Assembly (NCBI GenBank): GCA_015484715.1
Contig: WFUY01000399.1
Coordinates: forward strand, 1 to 6,315
Direction of reading: 5' to 3'
DNA length: 6,315 nt
Origin: Thermoflexales bacterium
GTDB taxonomy: Bacteria; Chloroflexota; Anaerolineae; S140-20
The translations under genes and the position numbers were made by a program. Each line of letters opens with the position of its first letter. Positions within the stretch are counted from its first letter, which is position 1. Of the stretch, positions 1 to 6,315 are shown one piece after another. A model generated the notes under the pieces. It did no database searches. It saw only the letters and a program-made list of their open reading frames with translations, and was not told where the DNA came from.

Positions 1-114
1 GACAAAGGGCAGGAACACCCGCTGTAGTGGCCGTAATGAAGATGGTAGACAGTCCACTTGGGATCTCCCCTTCTCTTCGCTCCCGATGCTCGCTTACATC
101 AGGGGAAAAAGGGG
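1..114. other. Left-edge intergenic DNA, no assignable gene
   Basis: No recognisable gene is seen here. On the minus strand, a GTG at 55-57 preceded by a purine-rich GGGGAG opens a 19-codon frame that reaches the window edge. Its residues (MDCLPSSLRPLQ...) do not resemble the conserved start of RpoC or any family I know. On the plus strand one frame reads DKGQEHPL and stops at 25-27, so the tail of a convergent gene is possible but unsupported. The stretch 101-119 has two A-runs separated by GGGG. The first of these next to the hairpin becomes the T-tract of the rpoB terminator on the minus strand. Confidence 0.4.
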
Positions 115-144
115 AAAAATAGGCTGCCTCACGGTGAGGCAGCC
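115..144 (-). terminator. Intrinsic terminator downstream of rpoB
   Basis: A perfect 10-bp stem (122-131 with 135-144) closes a CGG loop. On the minus strand it is followed by TA and five T residues, then CCCC and five more T. It lies 75 nt past the rpoB stop. On the plus strand no T-run follows, so it works in the rpoB direction. A terminator this strong directly after rpoB argues against simple co-transcription with a downstream rpoC. Confidence 0.88.
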
Positions 145-219
145 ATCCTCGTCCACCGCTGGCTGGCCCGAAAGCCTGCCCCACGGAAGGCTTGATTCAG
201 CTAGACATCCCTGAAGCGC

Positions 220-3200
220 TTACCCTTCCCCTCCGAAGGAGAGCAACCCCAACCCCAGTTTGGGGGGCCGGGTGCGCTCCGCTTCCTTGCCAAAGCGCAG
301 GATCTCCCCGCCGTCGGTGATCACTTCTACCTCCAGGCCCAGGCTCTGAAGCTCGCGGACCAGGACCCGGAAAGAGGCGGGGATTCCCGGCTCCTCGATG
401 GGCTCGCCCTTGACGATGGCCTCGTAGGTCTTCACTCGCCCCTGCACATCATCCGACTTCACCGTCAGCATCTCCTGCAGGGTGTAAGCCGCGCCGTAGG
501 CCTCCAGCGCCCATACTTCCATCTCGCCGAAGCGCTGGCCACCGAACTGGGCCTTGCCGCCCAGGGGCTGCTGGGTGACCAGGGAGTACGGGCCGGTCGA
601 GCGGGCGTGCACCTTGTCCTCCACCAGATGAGCCAGCTTCATCATCTGGATCACGCCGACGGTCACCGGCTGATCGTAGGGCTCGCCCGTCTTGCCGTCG
701 TAGAGGATCATCTTCCCCACGGTGGGCAGAGGCCAGCCCGTCTCCTTGCTAATCGCTTCCGCCCGGGCCTCGACCTCCTCATCGGGGATGCTGTCCACAT
801 CCTCGACGCCCCGGTAGGCCATCCAGAGGCGCAGACAGGCCAGCTTCGCCAGACGGTCCGCCACCTCCCGCTCGGCGAAGGAGCGGGGATCATCCTCGAA
901 GACGAGGAGGGCATCAGGATCGTATCCCTTCTCGCGCAGCCACTCCCGCAGCACCGACCGACGGGCGTAACGTTCGTCAGAGGCAAGGCGACTGGGATCG
1001 TAGCCCAGAGGCTCCAGCCAGGCCAGGACGTAGAGCAGGCGGGCCTCGTCGTCGTCCTCCAGAATCTCCGTGTCGAACTCCTGCTCCTTCAGCCAGGCCC
1101 AGGCTCGCTCCCTGGCCTCGTACCAAGCCCGGTCAATCATCCACGCCCGGGCCAACTCGGCCTCGATCTCCGACTCCTTGGCCCCGTCGAAGACAGGGGT
1201 GATGGCCCGGAAGCCCAGCCGGGAGGCCGCCCAGCCCAGGTGGGTCTCCAGAATCTGCCCGATGTTCATCCGCCCCGGCACCCCCAGGGGGTTCAGGATC
1301 AGGTCCACGGGCGTGCCATCCTCCAGGAAAGGCATATCCTCGATGGGCACGACCATAGAGATCACCCCCTTGTTGCCGTGGCGTCCTGCCATCTTGTCCC
1401 CGGCGGTGATCTTACGCCGCTGGGCAACGCTCACCCGTACCATTTTCTCCACACCGGCCGGTAGGTCCCGATGGTCATCTCGGGTGAAGACGATCACGTC
1501 CACCACCTTGCCCCGCTCACCGTGGGGGAGGCGCAGGCTGGTGTCCTTCACCTCGCGGGCTTTCTCACCAAAGATGGCCCGCAGGAGCTTCTCCTCCGGC
1601 GTTAGCTCCTTCTCGCCCTTGGGCGTGATCTTGCCCACCAGGATGTCGTTGGGTCCCACCTCCGCCCCCACACGGATGATCCCGTTCTCGTCCAGGTCCT
1701 TGAGGGCCTCTTGCCCCACGTTGGGGATGTCGTAGGTGATCTCCTCCGGCCCCAACTTGGTGTCCCGGGCCTGGACCTCGTGCTTCTCAATGTGGATAGA
1801 GGTGAAGAGGTCCTCCCGGACGACCCGCTCGCTGATGAGGATGGCGTCCTCGTAGTTCCCTCCCTCCCAGGAGAGGAAGGCAACCAGCACATTCTGCCCC
1901 AGCGCCAGCATCCCGTGGTCGGTGGAGGAGCTATCGGCCAGGACGTCCCCTTTCTTGACCATCTGCCCTTTCACCACGATGGGGCGCTGGTCAATACAGG
2001 TGCTCTGGTTAGACCGACGGAACTTCTGGAGCTTGTAAACCTTGTCGCCGGACTCCCCCCGGACGATGATCTGGCTGCTGGTGACGCTGATAACCTGACC
2101 ATCTTCCTCGGCCAGAACGACCTGGCCGGAGTCCACCGCCGCCGGCCACTCCATCCCTGTTGCCACCAGCGGGGCCTCCGGCTGGATCAGGGGGACGGCC
2201 TGCCGCTGCATGTTCGAGCCCATCAGCGCCCGGTTGGCGTCATCGTGCTCCAGAAAGGGGATGAGCGCCGCCGAGATGCCCACGATCTGACGGGGGGCCA
2301 CGTCCACGAAGTCCACGTGGGTGGGCCTAGCGAAGATGAACTCCTGGCTCCGCCGGGCGGCGACGATCTCATCCAGGAATTGGCCCCGCTCATCCAACCG
2401 GACATTGGCCTGGGCGATGGTGTATTTGTCCTCCTCGTCGGCGGTGAGGTAGACGATCTCCCGGGTCACCACCGGCTCGATAGGGATCTCCCCTTCGAGG
2501 GAAAGGCTGGCGATGCGTTGAGCCAGGGCTTCATCCACCACGGTTCCGGCCTCGGCCACCACCTCGCCACTCGACGGGTCCACTACCGGCTCCCGCAGCG
2601 TTTTGTTCACCAGACGGTCCACCGCCGTGCTGGGGACGCTATGGATCACCCGCCGGTAGGGGGTCTCGATGAAGCCCAACTCGTTGACCCGGCCATAGGT
2701 AGCCAGCCGTCCGATCAGGCCGATGTTGGGCCCCTCGGGCGTCTCGATGGGGCAGATGCGTCCATAGTGGGAATGGTGGACATCCCGGACATCGAAGCCG
2801 GCCCGTTCCCGCCGCAGCCCTCCGGGCCCCAGCGCCGAGAGGGTGCGCTTGTGGGTCAACTCCGCCAGGGGGTTGGTCTGGTCCATAAACTGGGAGAGCT
2901 GGCTGGAGCCGAAGAACTCCCGAATGGCGGCCACCACCGGTCGGATGTTGATCAACGTCACCGGCGTGAGGCCCTCGGCCTCCCGGATGCTCATCCGCTC
3001 CTTGACCACCCGCTCCATCCGGCGCAGCCCGACCCGCATCTTATTCTGGATCAGTTCGCCGACGGTCTTGACCCGCCGGTTGCCCAGGTGGTCAATGTCG
3101 TCGGGCTCCTCCAGCCCGTTGTTGATGCGGATCATCCGCTCGATCAGCTTGACCAGGTCGAGCTTGGTGATGGTCCGGCGGGAGAGGGGGATGGCGAGCC

Positions 3201-4128
3201 CCAGCCGCTGGTTCAGCTTATACCGCCCCACCCGCTCCAGGTCGTAGCGGCGCGGGTCGAAGAGCTGCCCCTCCAGGAACTGGCGGGCGTTGTCCAGCGT
3301 GGGAGGGTCGCCGGGGCGCATCCGGCGGTAGAACTCCAGCAGCGCCTCCTCGGCGATGGTCCGCCCATCCCGGGGGTCCCAAGCCGGCTCCTGGTTGATG
3401 GTCGTGGGGATGTAGAGATGATCGGAGTCGGTGTCCACGCCCTCGAAGAGGGCCAGCAACTCCTCGTCGGTCCCTTCCACCAGGACACCACTGTCCATCC
3501 CATCATCCACCGCCGCCAGGGCCCGCAGGAAGATGGTCACCGGGATCGTGCGCTTCCGGTTGAACTTGATGGTCAGGTAGTCCGACTTGCGGGTCTCGAA
3601 CTCCATCCAAGCTCCCCGGTCGGGGATGAGCTTGGCCGTTGCCAGGTGGCGACCAGTCGCCCGATCTTCCTCAACGTCGAAGTAGACCCCGGGCGAGCGG
3701 ATCAACTGGCTGACCACGACCCGCTCGGTGCCGTTGATGATGAAAGTGCCCTGATCGGTCATCAGGGGGAAATCCCCCATAAAGACATCGCTCACCACCT
3801 TCTCGCCGGTCTCCCGGTTGTCCAGGAGCACCTTCACGTAAAGGGGAGCGGCGTAGGTCATATCCCGCTCCCGACACTCTTCCACCGTATGCTTAGGTTC
3901 TCCAAAATGGTAGTCCAGCTCCATCTCCTTGCTTTCGGGTCGGTTACTGGGGAAGTAGAGACGTAGGTTGCCGTTGAAGCTCTCGATGGGGGAGATCTCA
4001 TCGAAGAGCTCCCGCAACCCCACCTCCTGGAACCAACGGAAGGAGTCGAGCTGGACCTCAATCAGGCGAGGCAGGTCCAGGATGTCAGGAATACGGGCGT
4101 AGGATTTGGCCGGCCAGGGAATACCCAT
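220..4128 (-). CDS. rpoB: DNA-directed RNA polymerase beta subunit
   Basis: This encodes the beta subunit of bacterial RNA polymerase, which forms one pincer of the enzyme and part of the active-site wall in the cytoplasmic alpha2-beta-beta'-omega core. It has 1302 residues. Recognisable blocks are the N-terminal protrusion/lobe region, the rifampicin pocket (about 407-433, [21 protein letters not shown]), the [16 protein letters not shown] segment, the [12 protein letters not shown] block with the two active-centre lysines K912 and K920 (E. coli K1065 and K1073), and the C-terminal clamp-binding block from about 1170 ([26 protein letters not shown]). I chose the ATG at 4126-4128 because it has a Shine-Dalgarno and gives the normal [20 protein letters not shown] start. 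The frame stays open up to 4281, but that part translates the tRNA-Arg gene. Two insertions relative to B. subtilis RpoB are visible: 495-559 and about 984-1137. The residue matching E. coli R529 is Thr. Neither rplL nor rpoC is adjacent within the window. Confidence 0.98.
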   Translation of the reverse strand: MGIPWPAKSYARIPDILDLPRLIEVQLDSFRWFQEVGLRELFDEISPIESFNGNLRLYFPSNRPESKEMELDYHFGEPKHTVEECRERDMTYAAPLYVKVLLDNRETGEKVVSDVFMGDFPLMTDQGTFIINGTERVVVSQLIRSPGVYFDVEEDRATGRHLATAKLIPDRGAWMEFETRKSDYLTIKFNRKRTIPVTIFLRALAAVDDGMDSGVLVEGTDEELLALFEGVDTDSDHLYIPTTINQEPAWDPRDGRTIAEEALLEFYRRMRPGDPPTLDNARQFLEGQLFDPRRYDLERVGRYKLNQRLGLAIPLSRRTITKLDLVKLIERMIRINNGLEEPDDIDHLGNRRVKTVGELIQNKMRVGLRRMERVVKERMSIREAEGLTPVTLINIRPVVAAIREFFGSSQLSQFMDQTNPLAELTHKRTLSALGPGGLRRERAGFDVRDVHHSHYGRICPIETPEGPNIGLIGRLATYGRVNELGFIETPYRRVIHSVPSTAVDRLVNKTLREPVVDPSSGEVVAEAGTVVDEALAQRIASLSLEGEIPIEPVVTREIVYLTADEEDKYTIAQANVRLDERGQFLDEIVAARRSQEFIFARPTHVDFVDVAPRQIVGISAALIPFLEHDDANRALMGSNMQRQAVPLIQPEAPLVATGMEWPAAVDSGQVVLAEEDGQVISVTSSQIIVRGESGDKVYKLQKFRRSNQSTCIDQRPIVVKGQMVKKGDVLADSSSTDHGMLALGQNVLVAFLSWEGGNYEDAILISERVVREDLFTSIHIEKHEVQARDTKLGPEEITYDIPNVGQEALKDLDENGIIRVGAEVGPNDILVGKITPKGEKELTPEEKLLRAIFGEKAREVKDTSLRLPHGERGKVVDVIVFTRDDHRDLPAGVEKMVRVSVAQRRKITAGDKMAGRHGNKGVISMVVPIEDMPFLEDGTPVDLILNPLGVPGRMNIGQILETHLGWAASRLGFRAITPVFDGAKESEIEAELARAWMIDRAWYEARERAWAWLKEQEFDTEILEDDDEARLLYVLAWLEPLGYDPSRLASDERYARRSVLREWLREKGYDPDALLVFEDDPRSFAEREVADRLAKLACLRLWMAYRGVEDVDSIPDEEVEARAEAISKETGWPLPTVGKMILYDGKTGEPYDQPVTVGVIQMMKLAHLVEDKVHARSTGPYSLVTQQPLGGKAQFGGQRFGEMEVWALEAYGAAYTLQEMLTVKSDDVQGRVKTYEAIVKGEPIEEPGIPASFRVLVRELQSLGLEVEVITDGGEILRFGKEAERTRPPKLGLGLLSFGGEG

Positions 4129-4133
4129 CGCAC

Positions 4134-4142
4134 ACCACCTTT
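4134..4142 (-). promoter_or_regulatory. rpoB ribosome binding site
   Basis: The minus strand reads AAAGGTGGT, one mismatch from AAAGGAGGT. The AGGTGG core ends 6 nt before the ATG at 4128. This site decides the start: it selects the ATG giving 1302 residues over the in-frame ATG 51 codons upstream, which lies within the tRNA-Arg region. I see no convincing promoter in the 70 nt between the tRNA and this site. Confidence 0.75.
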
Positions 4143-4198
4143 GCTCACACAGACTCAGAGGACGGACGATCGTCGTCAAAAGGGTCTCTCTTGGCAGG

Positions 4199-4272
4199 CG
4201 CCCCCGGCGCGACTCGAACGCGCAACCTACGGATTCGAAGTCCGGCGCTCTGTCCCATTGAGCTACGGGGGC
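4199..4272 (-). tRNA. tRNA-Arg (anticodon TCG)
   Basis: A full cloverleaf can be drawn on the minus strand. The acceptor stem GCCCCCG pairs perfectly with CGGGGGC, the D stem is GCTC/GAGC, the T stem is GCGCG/CGCGC with loop TTCGAGT, and the anticodon loop is CTTCGAA. The anticodon TCG (4236-4238) reads CGN arginine codons, mainly CGA. The outermost anticodon-stem pair is a C-T mismatch and the other four pairs are canonical. The discriminator is G73. The genome then reads CC and T, so the CCA end must be added enzymatically. The gene lies only 70 nt upstream of the rpoB ATG on the same strand, with no terminator seen between them. Confidence 0.97.
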
Positions 4273-4302
4273 TTGTGGCAAGGGTGCAACTCGAACCTGT
4301 CA

Positions 4303-4319
4303 GGCGACCGGCGGTCACC
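4303..4319. repeat. Near-perfect dyad between the two tRNA genes
   Basis: The arms GGCGACCG (4303-4310) and CGGTCACC (4312-4319) are inverted copies around a single G with one mismatch. With a 1-nt centre this is a poor RNA hairpin but a reasonable protein-binding dyad. It lies about 30 bp upstream of tRNA-Arg, where a promoter or operator would be expected, although I could not identify convincing -35 and -10 boxes there. Its function is unknown. Confidence 0.3.
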
Positions 4320-4338
4320 CCCACACCAACCTGAGTGG

Positions 4339-4370
4339 AAAATCGCCTATCGCTTGCGGCGATAGGCGAT
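4339..4370 (-). terminator. Intrinsic terminator after tRNA-His
   Basis: A perfect 12-bp stem (4342-4353 with 4359-4370) has a 5-nt loop. On the minus strand it is followed by TTTT, the first T lying in the stem, and then CC. It starts 5 nt past the tRNA-His 3' end. The T-tract is short, so termination may be partial. That would let some transcription continue into tRNA-Arg and rpoB, for which no separate promoter is obvious. Confidence 0.72.
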
Positions 4371-4374
4371 CAGG

Positions 4375-4448
4375 GGTGGGCGGTGGGATTCGAACCCACG
4401 ATCTTCTGGGCCACAACCAGACGCCTTAACCACTGGGCCACGCCCACC
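4375..4448 (-). tRNA. tRNA-His (anticodon GTG) with encoded G-1
   Basis: The minus strand folds into a cloverleaf. The acceptor GTGGGCG pairs with CGCCCAC, the D stem is GCC/GGC, the anticodon stem TCTGG pairs with CCAGA around loop TTGTGGC, and the T stem GTGGG pairs with CCCAC around TTCGAAT. The anticodon GTG (4412-4414) specifies histidine. The extra 5' G at 4448 (G-1) faces C73 (from G at 4375), which is the identity pair of bacterial tRNA-His, so the ends include it. After C73 come CC and C, so CCA is not encoded. It has its own promoter and is followed closely by a terminator hairpin. Confidence 0.97.
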
Positions 4449-4460
4449 ATGCGCGCTTGT

Positions 4461-4489
4461 ATTGTACCACGAAGCGTCCAGGCTGACAA
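4461..4489 (-). promoter_or_regulatory. Sigma-70-type promoter for tRNA-His
   Basis: The minus strand shows a -35 box TTGTCA (4484-4489), a 17-bp spacer and a -10 box TACAAT (4461-4466). Both boxes match the consensus at 5 of 6 bases. A TGG directly before the -10 box forms an extended -10 element. The expected start is near 4454, giving a very short leader before the mature tRNA 5' end at 4448. Confidence 0.82.
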
Positions 4490-4637
4490 GCGAAATCAAG
4501 CCGACGTAACCGTTCACCTTCCCGCAGTTAGGCGCGTTTCCGACGCGAAACCGTGCTTCCAATAGCCCATCGGGGCTGAAAGCGCCCTCGACCGGTGACC
4601 TGCAGGAGGGTAGGCTGAATGGATACCCGCCGGCCAT
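4490..4637. other. Divergent intergenic region between two promoters
   Basis: These 148 bp separate the -35 boxes of the leftward tRNA-His promoter and the rightward SAM synthetase promoter. No gene is supported here. Minor dyads are GTTTC/GAAAC (4536-4540 with 4547-4551), a small hairpin AGCCC/GGGCT (4564-4568 with 4573-4577) and CCCTC/GAGGG (4585-4589 with 4606-4610). None has a T-run or a recognisable operator pattern. Confidence 0.4.
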
Positions 4638-4666
4638 TTGACAGAGCCCCAAGAGCGTGGTATCAT
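4638..4666 (+). promoter_or_regulatory. Promoter of the riboswitch-SAM synthetase unit
   Basis: The -35 box TTGACA (4638-4643) is a perfect consensus. A 17-bp spacer (4644-4660) follows, then the -10 box TATCAT (4661-4666), 5 of 6 to consensus. The start is expected near 4672-4674, about 27 nt before the riboswitch P1 stem. The promoter looks strong and constitutive, which fits control at the level of termination in the leader. Confidence 0.87.
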
Positions 4667-4699
4667 TGGTTTTCACAACCGCATATCCTGCCCGCAACG

Positions 4700-4845
<146 letters not shown>

Positions 4846-4850
<5 letters not shown>

Positions 4851-4886
4851 GGAAGTTGCGCACTCGCCCTGCGTCGCTTGCCTCTT
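4846..4886 (+). promoter_or_regulatory. Antiterminator of the SAM riboswitch
   Basis: The 3' strand of P1 plus following bases (AAGAGG 4846-4851, AAG 4853-4855) can pair with the 5' side of the terminator (CTT 4877-4879, CCTCTT 4881-4886). This gives nine pairs interrupted by one G-G mismatch. The pairing uses five bases of P1 and seven bases of the terminator stem (4880-4886), so it excludes both. Without SAM this fold should form and let transcription reach the SAM synthetase gene. With SAM, P1 forms and frees the terminator. Confidence 0.75.
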
Positions 4887-4906
4887 CTTCGAGAAGGGGC
4901 TTTTTT
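4880..4906 (+). terminator. Riboswitch-controlled intrinsic terminator
   Basis: A 9-bp stem (4880-4888 with 4892-4900, one T-G wobble) closes a TCG loop and is followed at once by six T residues (4901-4906). It lies 29 nt past the aptamer and about 110 nt before the SAM synthetase ATG. This is the expected place for the off-state terminator of a transcriptional SAM-I riboswitch. Confidence 0.93.
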
Positions 4907-4916
4907 CGTGTGCCCA

Positions 4917-4951
4917 ACCGGCCCTCTGCCCCCTGGACGGCGAGGGCCGGT
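4917..4951 (+). repeat. Second leader hairpin after the terminator
   Basis: A perfect 10-bp inverted repeat ACCGGCCCTC (4917-4926) and GAGGGCCGGT (4942-4951) surrounds a 15-nt loop. It lies between the riboswitch terminator and the Shine-Dalgarno. No T-run follows, so it is not an ordinary terminator. Its left arm repeats nine bases of the aptamer P2 loop region (4723-4731), and its right arm can therefore pair with that region. It might stabilise the processed mRNA or affect switch folding, but neither role is shown by sequence alone. Confidence 0.6.
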
Positions 4952-4999
4952 CGCTTTGCGGTAGACGGACTCTTGGACGACCCACCCCTACCACTCAAT

Positions 5000-5006
5000 A
5001 AGGAGG
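5000..5006 (+). promoter_or_regulatory. Ribosome binding site of SAM synthetase gene
   Basis: AAGGAGG is a full-strength Shine-Dalgarno placed 9 nt before the ATG at 5016. It lies outside the riboswitch and terminator structures, which supports control by transcription termination and not by occlusion of the ribosome site. Confidence 0.9.
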
Positions 5007-5015
5007 ATCCCTGAT

Positions 5016-6200
5016 ATGAGCCGAAATATCGTCGTGTCCGAGGCCTCAGGGCAGTTCATCGAGGAAATGCCCGTCGAGATCGTGGAGCGGAAGGGGATCG
5101 GCCACCCAGACAGCCTGTGCGACGGCATCGCCGAGCGGATCTCCGTGGAGTATACCCGCTGGTGCGAGGAGAACCTGGGCACGCCGCTCCACCACAATTT
5201 TGACAAAGTCCAACTGGTCGCCGGTGAGGTCGAAGTCGGCTTCGGCGGCGGCCGCGTGCTCAAGCCCATCCGCATCCAGATCGCCGGCCGGGGCACGCCC
5301 AGCTTCAACGGACGCCAAGTCCCGATGGACACCATCGCCATCGAGGCTGCCCGCGCCTACCTGGGGGAGACGCTGCGCTACCTGGACCCGGTCGCCCACG
5401 TGGTCATTGACTCCTACGCCGGCCGGGGCGCGACCGAACTGATCTACGTCGTCGAGCAGGTGACGGCCAACGACACCAGCTTCGGCGTCGCCCACTGGCC
5501 TCGCTCCGACCTGGAGAACCTGGTTTACGAGACGACCAACTACATCAACTACGACCTCATCAACCAGTTCCCCATCGGCGAGGATGTCAAGGTGATGGGC
5601 GCCCGGACGGGAGACGAGGTGACGCTGACCGTCGCCATCCCCTTCATCGCTGCCCAGGTCCCCGACCTCACCAGCTACCAGGAGGCCTGGCAAGCGGTCC
5701 AGGACGCCGTCCAGACCTTCGCCGAGCAGCACAGCCGCCGGCACGTCCAGGTAGCGGTCAACACCGCCGACGACCTGGAGAGCGGCAACGTCTACCTAAC
5801 CGTCACCGGCACCTCGGCCGAGAACGGCGATGACGGGGCCGTGGGCCGGGGGAACCGGGTGACCGGCCTCATCACCCCCTTCCGCTCCTCCAGCCTGGAG
5901 GCAGCAGCCGGCAAGAACCCCATCTCCCACGTGGGCAAGGTCTACAACGTCCTGGCCCTGCTGGCCGCCCAGGCCATCATCGAGCAGGTCCCCACGGTGA
6001 AGGAGGCAACGGTCTACCTGCTCTCCCAGATCGGCGCCCCCCTGGACCAGCCGCTGGTGGCCACCGCCGTCGTCCGCCCGACCCACGGCTCCCTCACCCC
6101 CAGCATCCAGGCCGACGTGGCCGCCGTGCTGGACGAGCAGTTGAGCCGAGTCAACGAGGTGCGGACCCGCATCCGCCACGGCGAGGTCCCTCTCTTCTGA
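5016..6200 (+). CDS. mat: Archaeal-type methionine adenosyltransferase (SAM synthetase)
   Basis: This cytoplasmic enzyme makes S-adenosylmethionine from methionine and ATP, releasing phosphate and pyrophosphate. It is 394 residues, close to the roughly 400 usual for the archaeal-type family (Pfam PF01941, first characterised in Methanocaldococcus jannaschii) and unlike classical bacterial MetK in overall sequence. Visible family blocks are [18 protein letters not shown] (23-40; H30 and D32 match the catalytic GHPD of all SAM synthetases), [14 protein letters not shown] (58-71), [10 protein letters not shown] (151-160), [19 protein letters not shown] (263-281), LITPFR (285-290), [16 protein letters not shown] (296-311) and [11 protein letters not shown] (335-345). 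The start is set by a strong Shine-Dalgarno. It has its own promoter and a SAM-I riboswitch, so its product represses it. The stop codon overlaps the start of a lipoprotein gene. No frameshift or missing key residue is apparent. Confidence 0.97.
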   Translation: MSRNIVVSEASGQFIEEMPVEIVERKGIGHPDSLCDGIAERISVEYTRWCEENLGTPLHHNFDKVQLVAGEVEVGFGGGRVLKPIRIQIAGRGTPSFNGRQVPMDTIAIEAARAYLGETLRYLDPVAHVVIDSYAGRGATELIYVVEQVTANDTSFGVAHWPRSDLENLVYETTNYINYDLINQFPIGEDVKVMGARTGDEVTLTVAIPFIAAQVPDLTSYQEAWQAVQDAVQTFAEQHSRRHVQVAVNTADDLESGNVYLTVTGTSAENGDDGAVGRGNRVTGLITPFRSSSLEAAAGKNPISHVGKVYNVLALLAAQAIIEQVPTVKEATVYLLSQIGAPLDQPLVATAVVRPTHGSLTPSIQADVAAVLDEQLSRVNEVRTRIRHGEVPLF

Positions 6201-6315
6201 TGGACGAGCAAGATCGCACGGCCTCCACCGCTATTGGAAAGCCCCTGGGTCTGGTGGGAGGACTGATCTCGCTCCTGGCGCTCCTGGCGGGTTGCGGTCG
6301 GTCTCTCCCCCAGCC
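6200..6315 (+). CDS. Predicted lipoprotein, N-terminal fragment (runs off window)
   Basis: The ATG shares its A with the TGA of the SAM synthetase gene (TGATG), an arrangement typical of translational coupling. The 38 visible codons are open to the window edge. Residues 1-15 are polar with charges, and 16-30 are hydrophobic (LGLVGGLISLLALLA). They end in the lipobox LLAGC with Cys32, the expected lipidation site for signal peptidase II. The product is probably exported and membrane-anchored. No mature domain is visible, so its function cannot be named. No strong Shine-Dalgarno precedes the ATG, and GAGG at 6182-6185 is the nearest. It should share the riboswitch-controlled transcript. Confidence 0.72.
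   Translation, partial: MDEQDRTASTAIGKPLGLVGGLISLLALLAGCGRSLPQ

Noticed and set aside
172..215. Small inverted repeats AAGCCT/AGGCTT and TTCAG/CTGAA between rpoB and its terminator
   Set aside because: They are only 5-6 bp with 10-nt loops and have no T-run. This is within chance expectation, and the perfect 10-bp hairpin at 122-144 is the clear terminator.
607..1735. Two shorter plus-strand open frames opposite the 3' half of rpoB
   Set aside because: They overlap each other and the intact rpoB gene, have biased composition and show no recognisable domains.
1711..3966. A 751-codon open frame on the plus strand antisense to rpoB
   Set aside because: It is a long antisense frame created by GC-rich third positions of rpoB codons. 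The protein is low-complexity and His/Pro/Leu/Gly-rich with no family resemblance, and rpoB is intact opposite it.
4151..4179. A minus-strand promoter for rpoB with TTGACG as the -35 box
   Set aside because: The -35 box is good, but at a 17-bp spacing the -10 position reads GAGTCT, only 2 of 6 to consensus, and neighbouring spacings are no better.
4129..4281. A 51-codon N-terminal extension of RpoB starting at an ATG in the tRNA-Arg region
   Set aside because: It translates the tRNA-Arg gene (giving the well-known false peptide [22 protein letters not shown]). The ATG at 4128 has a Shine-Dalgarno and the normal RpoB start.
4141..4565. Small plus-strand frames with peptides such as [16 protein letters not shown] and GFEPTIFWATTRRLNHWA
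   Set aside because: These peptides are the classic false proteins made by translating the antisense strand of tRNA genes, here tRNA-Arg and tRNA-His.
5046..5744. A 232-codon open frame on the minus strand opposite the SAM synthetase gene
   Set aside because: It is the antisense shadow of a GC-rich gene, with Asp/Gly/Leu/Val-biased residues and no ribosome site or family resemblance.

Overview
This GC-rich window carries three housekeeping gene units and no mobile element, CRISPR array or defence locus. The best guess for the source is a thermophilic or environmental member of the Chloroflexota. That guess rests on the RpoB sequence with its large insertions and on an archaeal-type methionine adenosyltransferase in an otherwise bacterial setting. 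It is an inference and was not tested by a search.

Layout, left to right. Positions 1-114 hold nothing assignable. A strong minus-strand intrinsic terminator (115-144) closes the rpoB unit. rpoB (220-4128, minus) is complete, with 1302 codons, and encodes the RNA polymerase beta subunit. Upstream of it on the same strand lie tRNA-Arg(TCG) (4199-4272) and tRNA-His(GTG) (4375-4448). A hairpin terminator separates the two tRNAs, and a good sigma-70-type promoter (4461-4489) lies in front of tRNA-His.

From about 4638 everything reads on the plus strand. A near-consensus promoter (TTGACA, 17 bp, TATCAT) drives a leader of about 340 nt that contains a textbook SAM-I (S-box) riboswitch aptamer (4700-4850), a matching antiterminator and an intrinsic terminator with a six-T tract (4880-4906). 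Next come an extra GC-rich hairpin, a strong Shine-Dalgarno and a complete archaeal-type S-adenosylmethionine synthetase gene (5016-6200). Its stop codon overlaps the ATG of a lipoprotein gene that runs off the right edge.

How it works together: the plus-strand unit is a feedback loop. The enzyme makes SAM, SAM binds the leader RNA, and the leader stops transcription of the enzyme gene and probably of the lipoprotein gene coupled to it. The minus-strand unit supplies translation and transcription components. rpoB is detached from rplL upstream and, as far as the window shows, from rpoC downstream.

The most notable points are a bacterial SAM-I riboswitch controlling an archaeal-family enzyme, a roughly 150-residue insertion with an internal repeat near the RpoB C-terminus, a non-Arg residue at the RpoB position equivalent to E. 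coli R529, and a 10-nt complementarity between the post-terminator hairpin and the riboswitch aptamer. I did not find a clearly new biological system.
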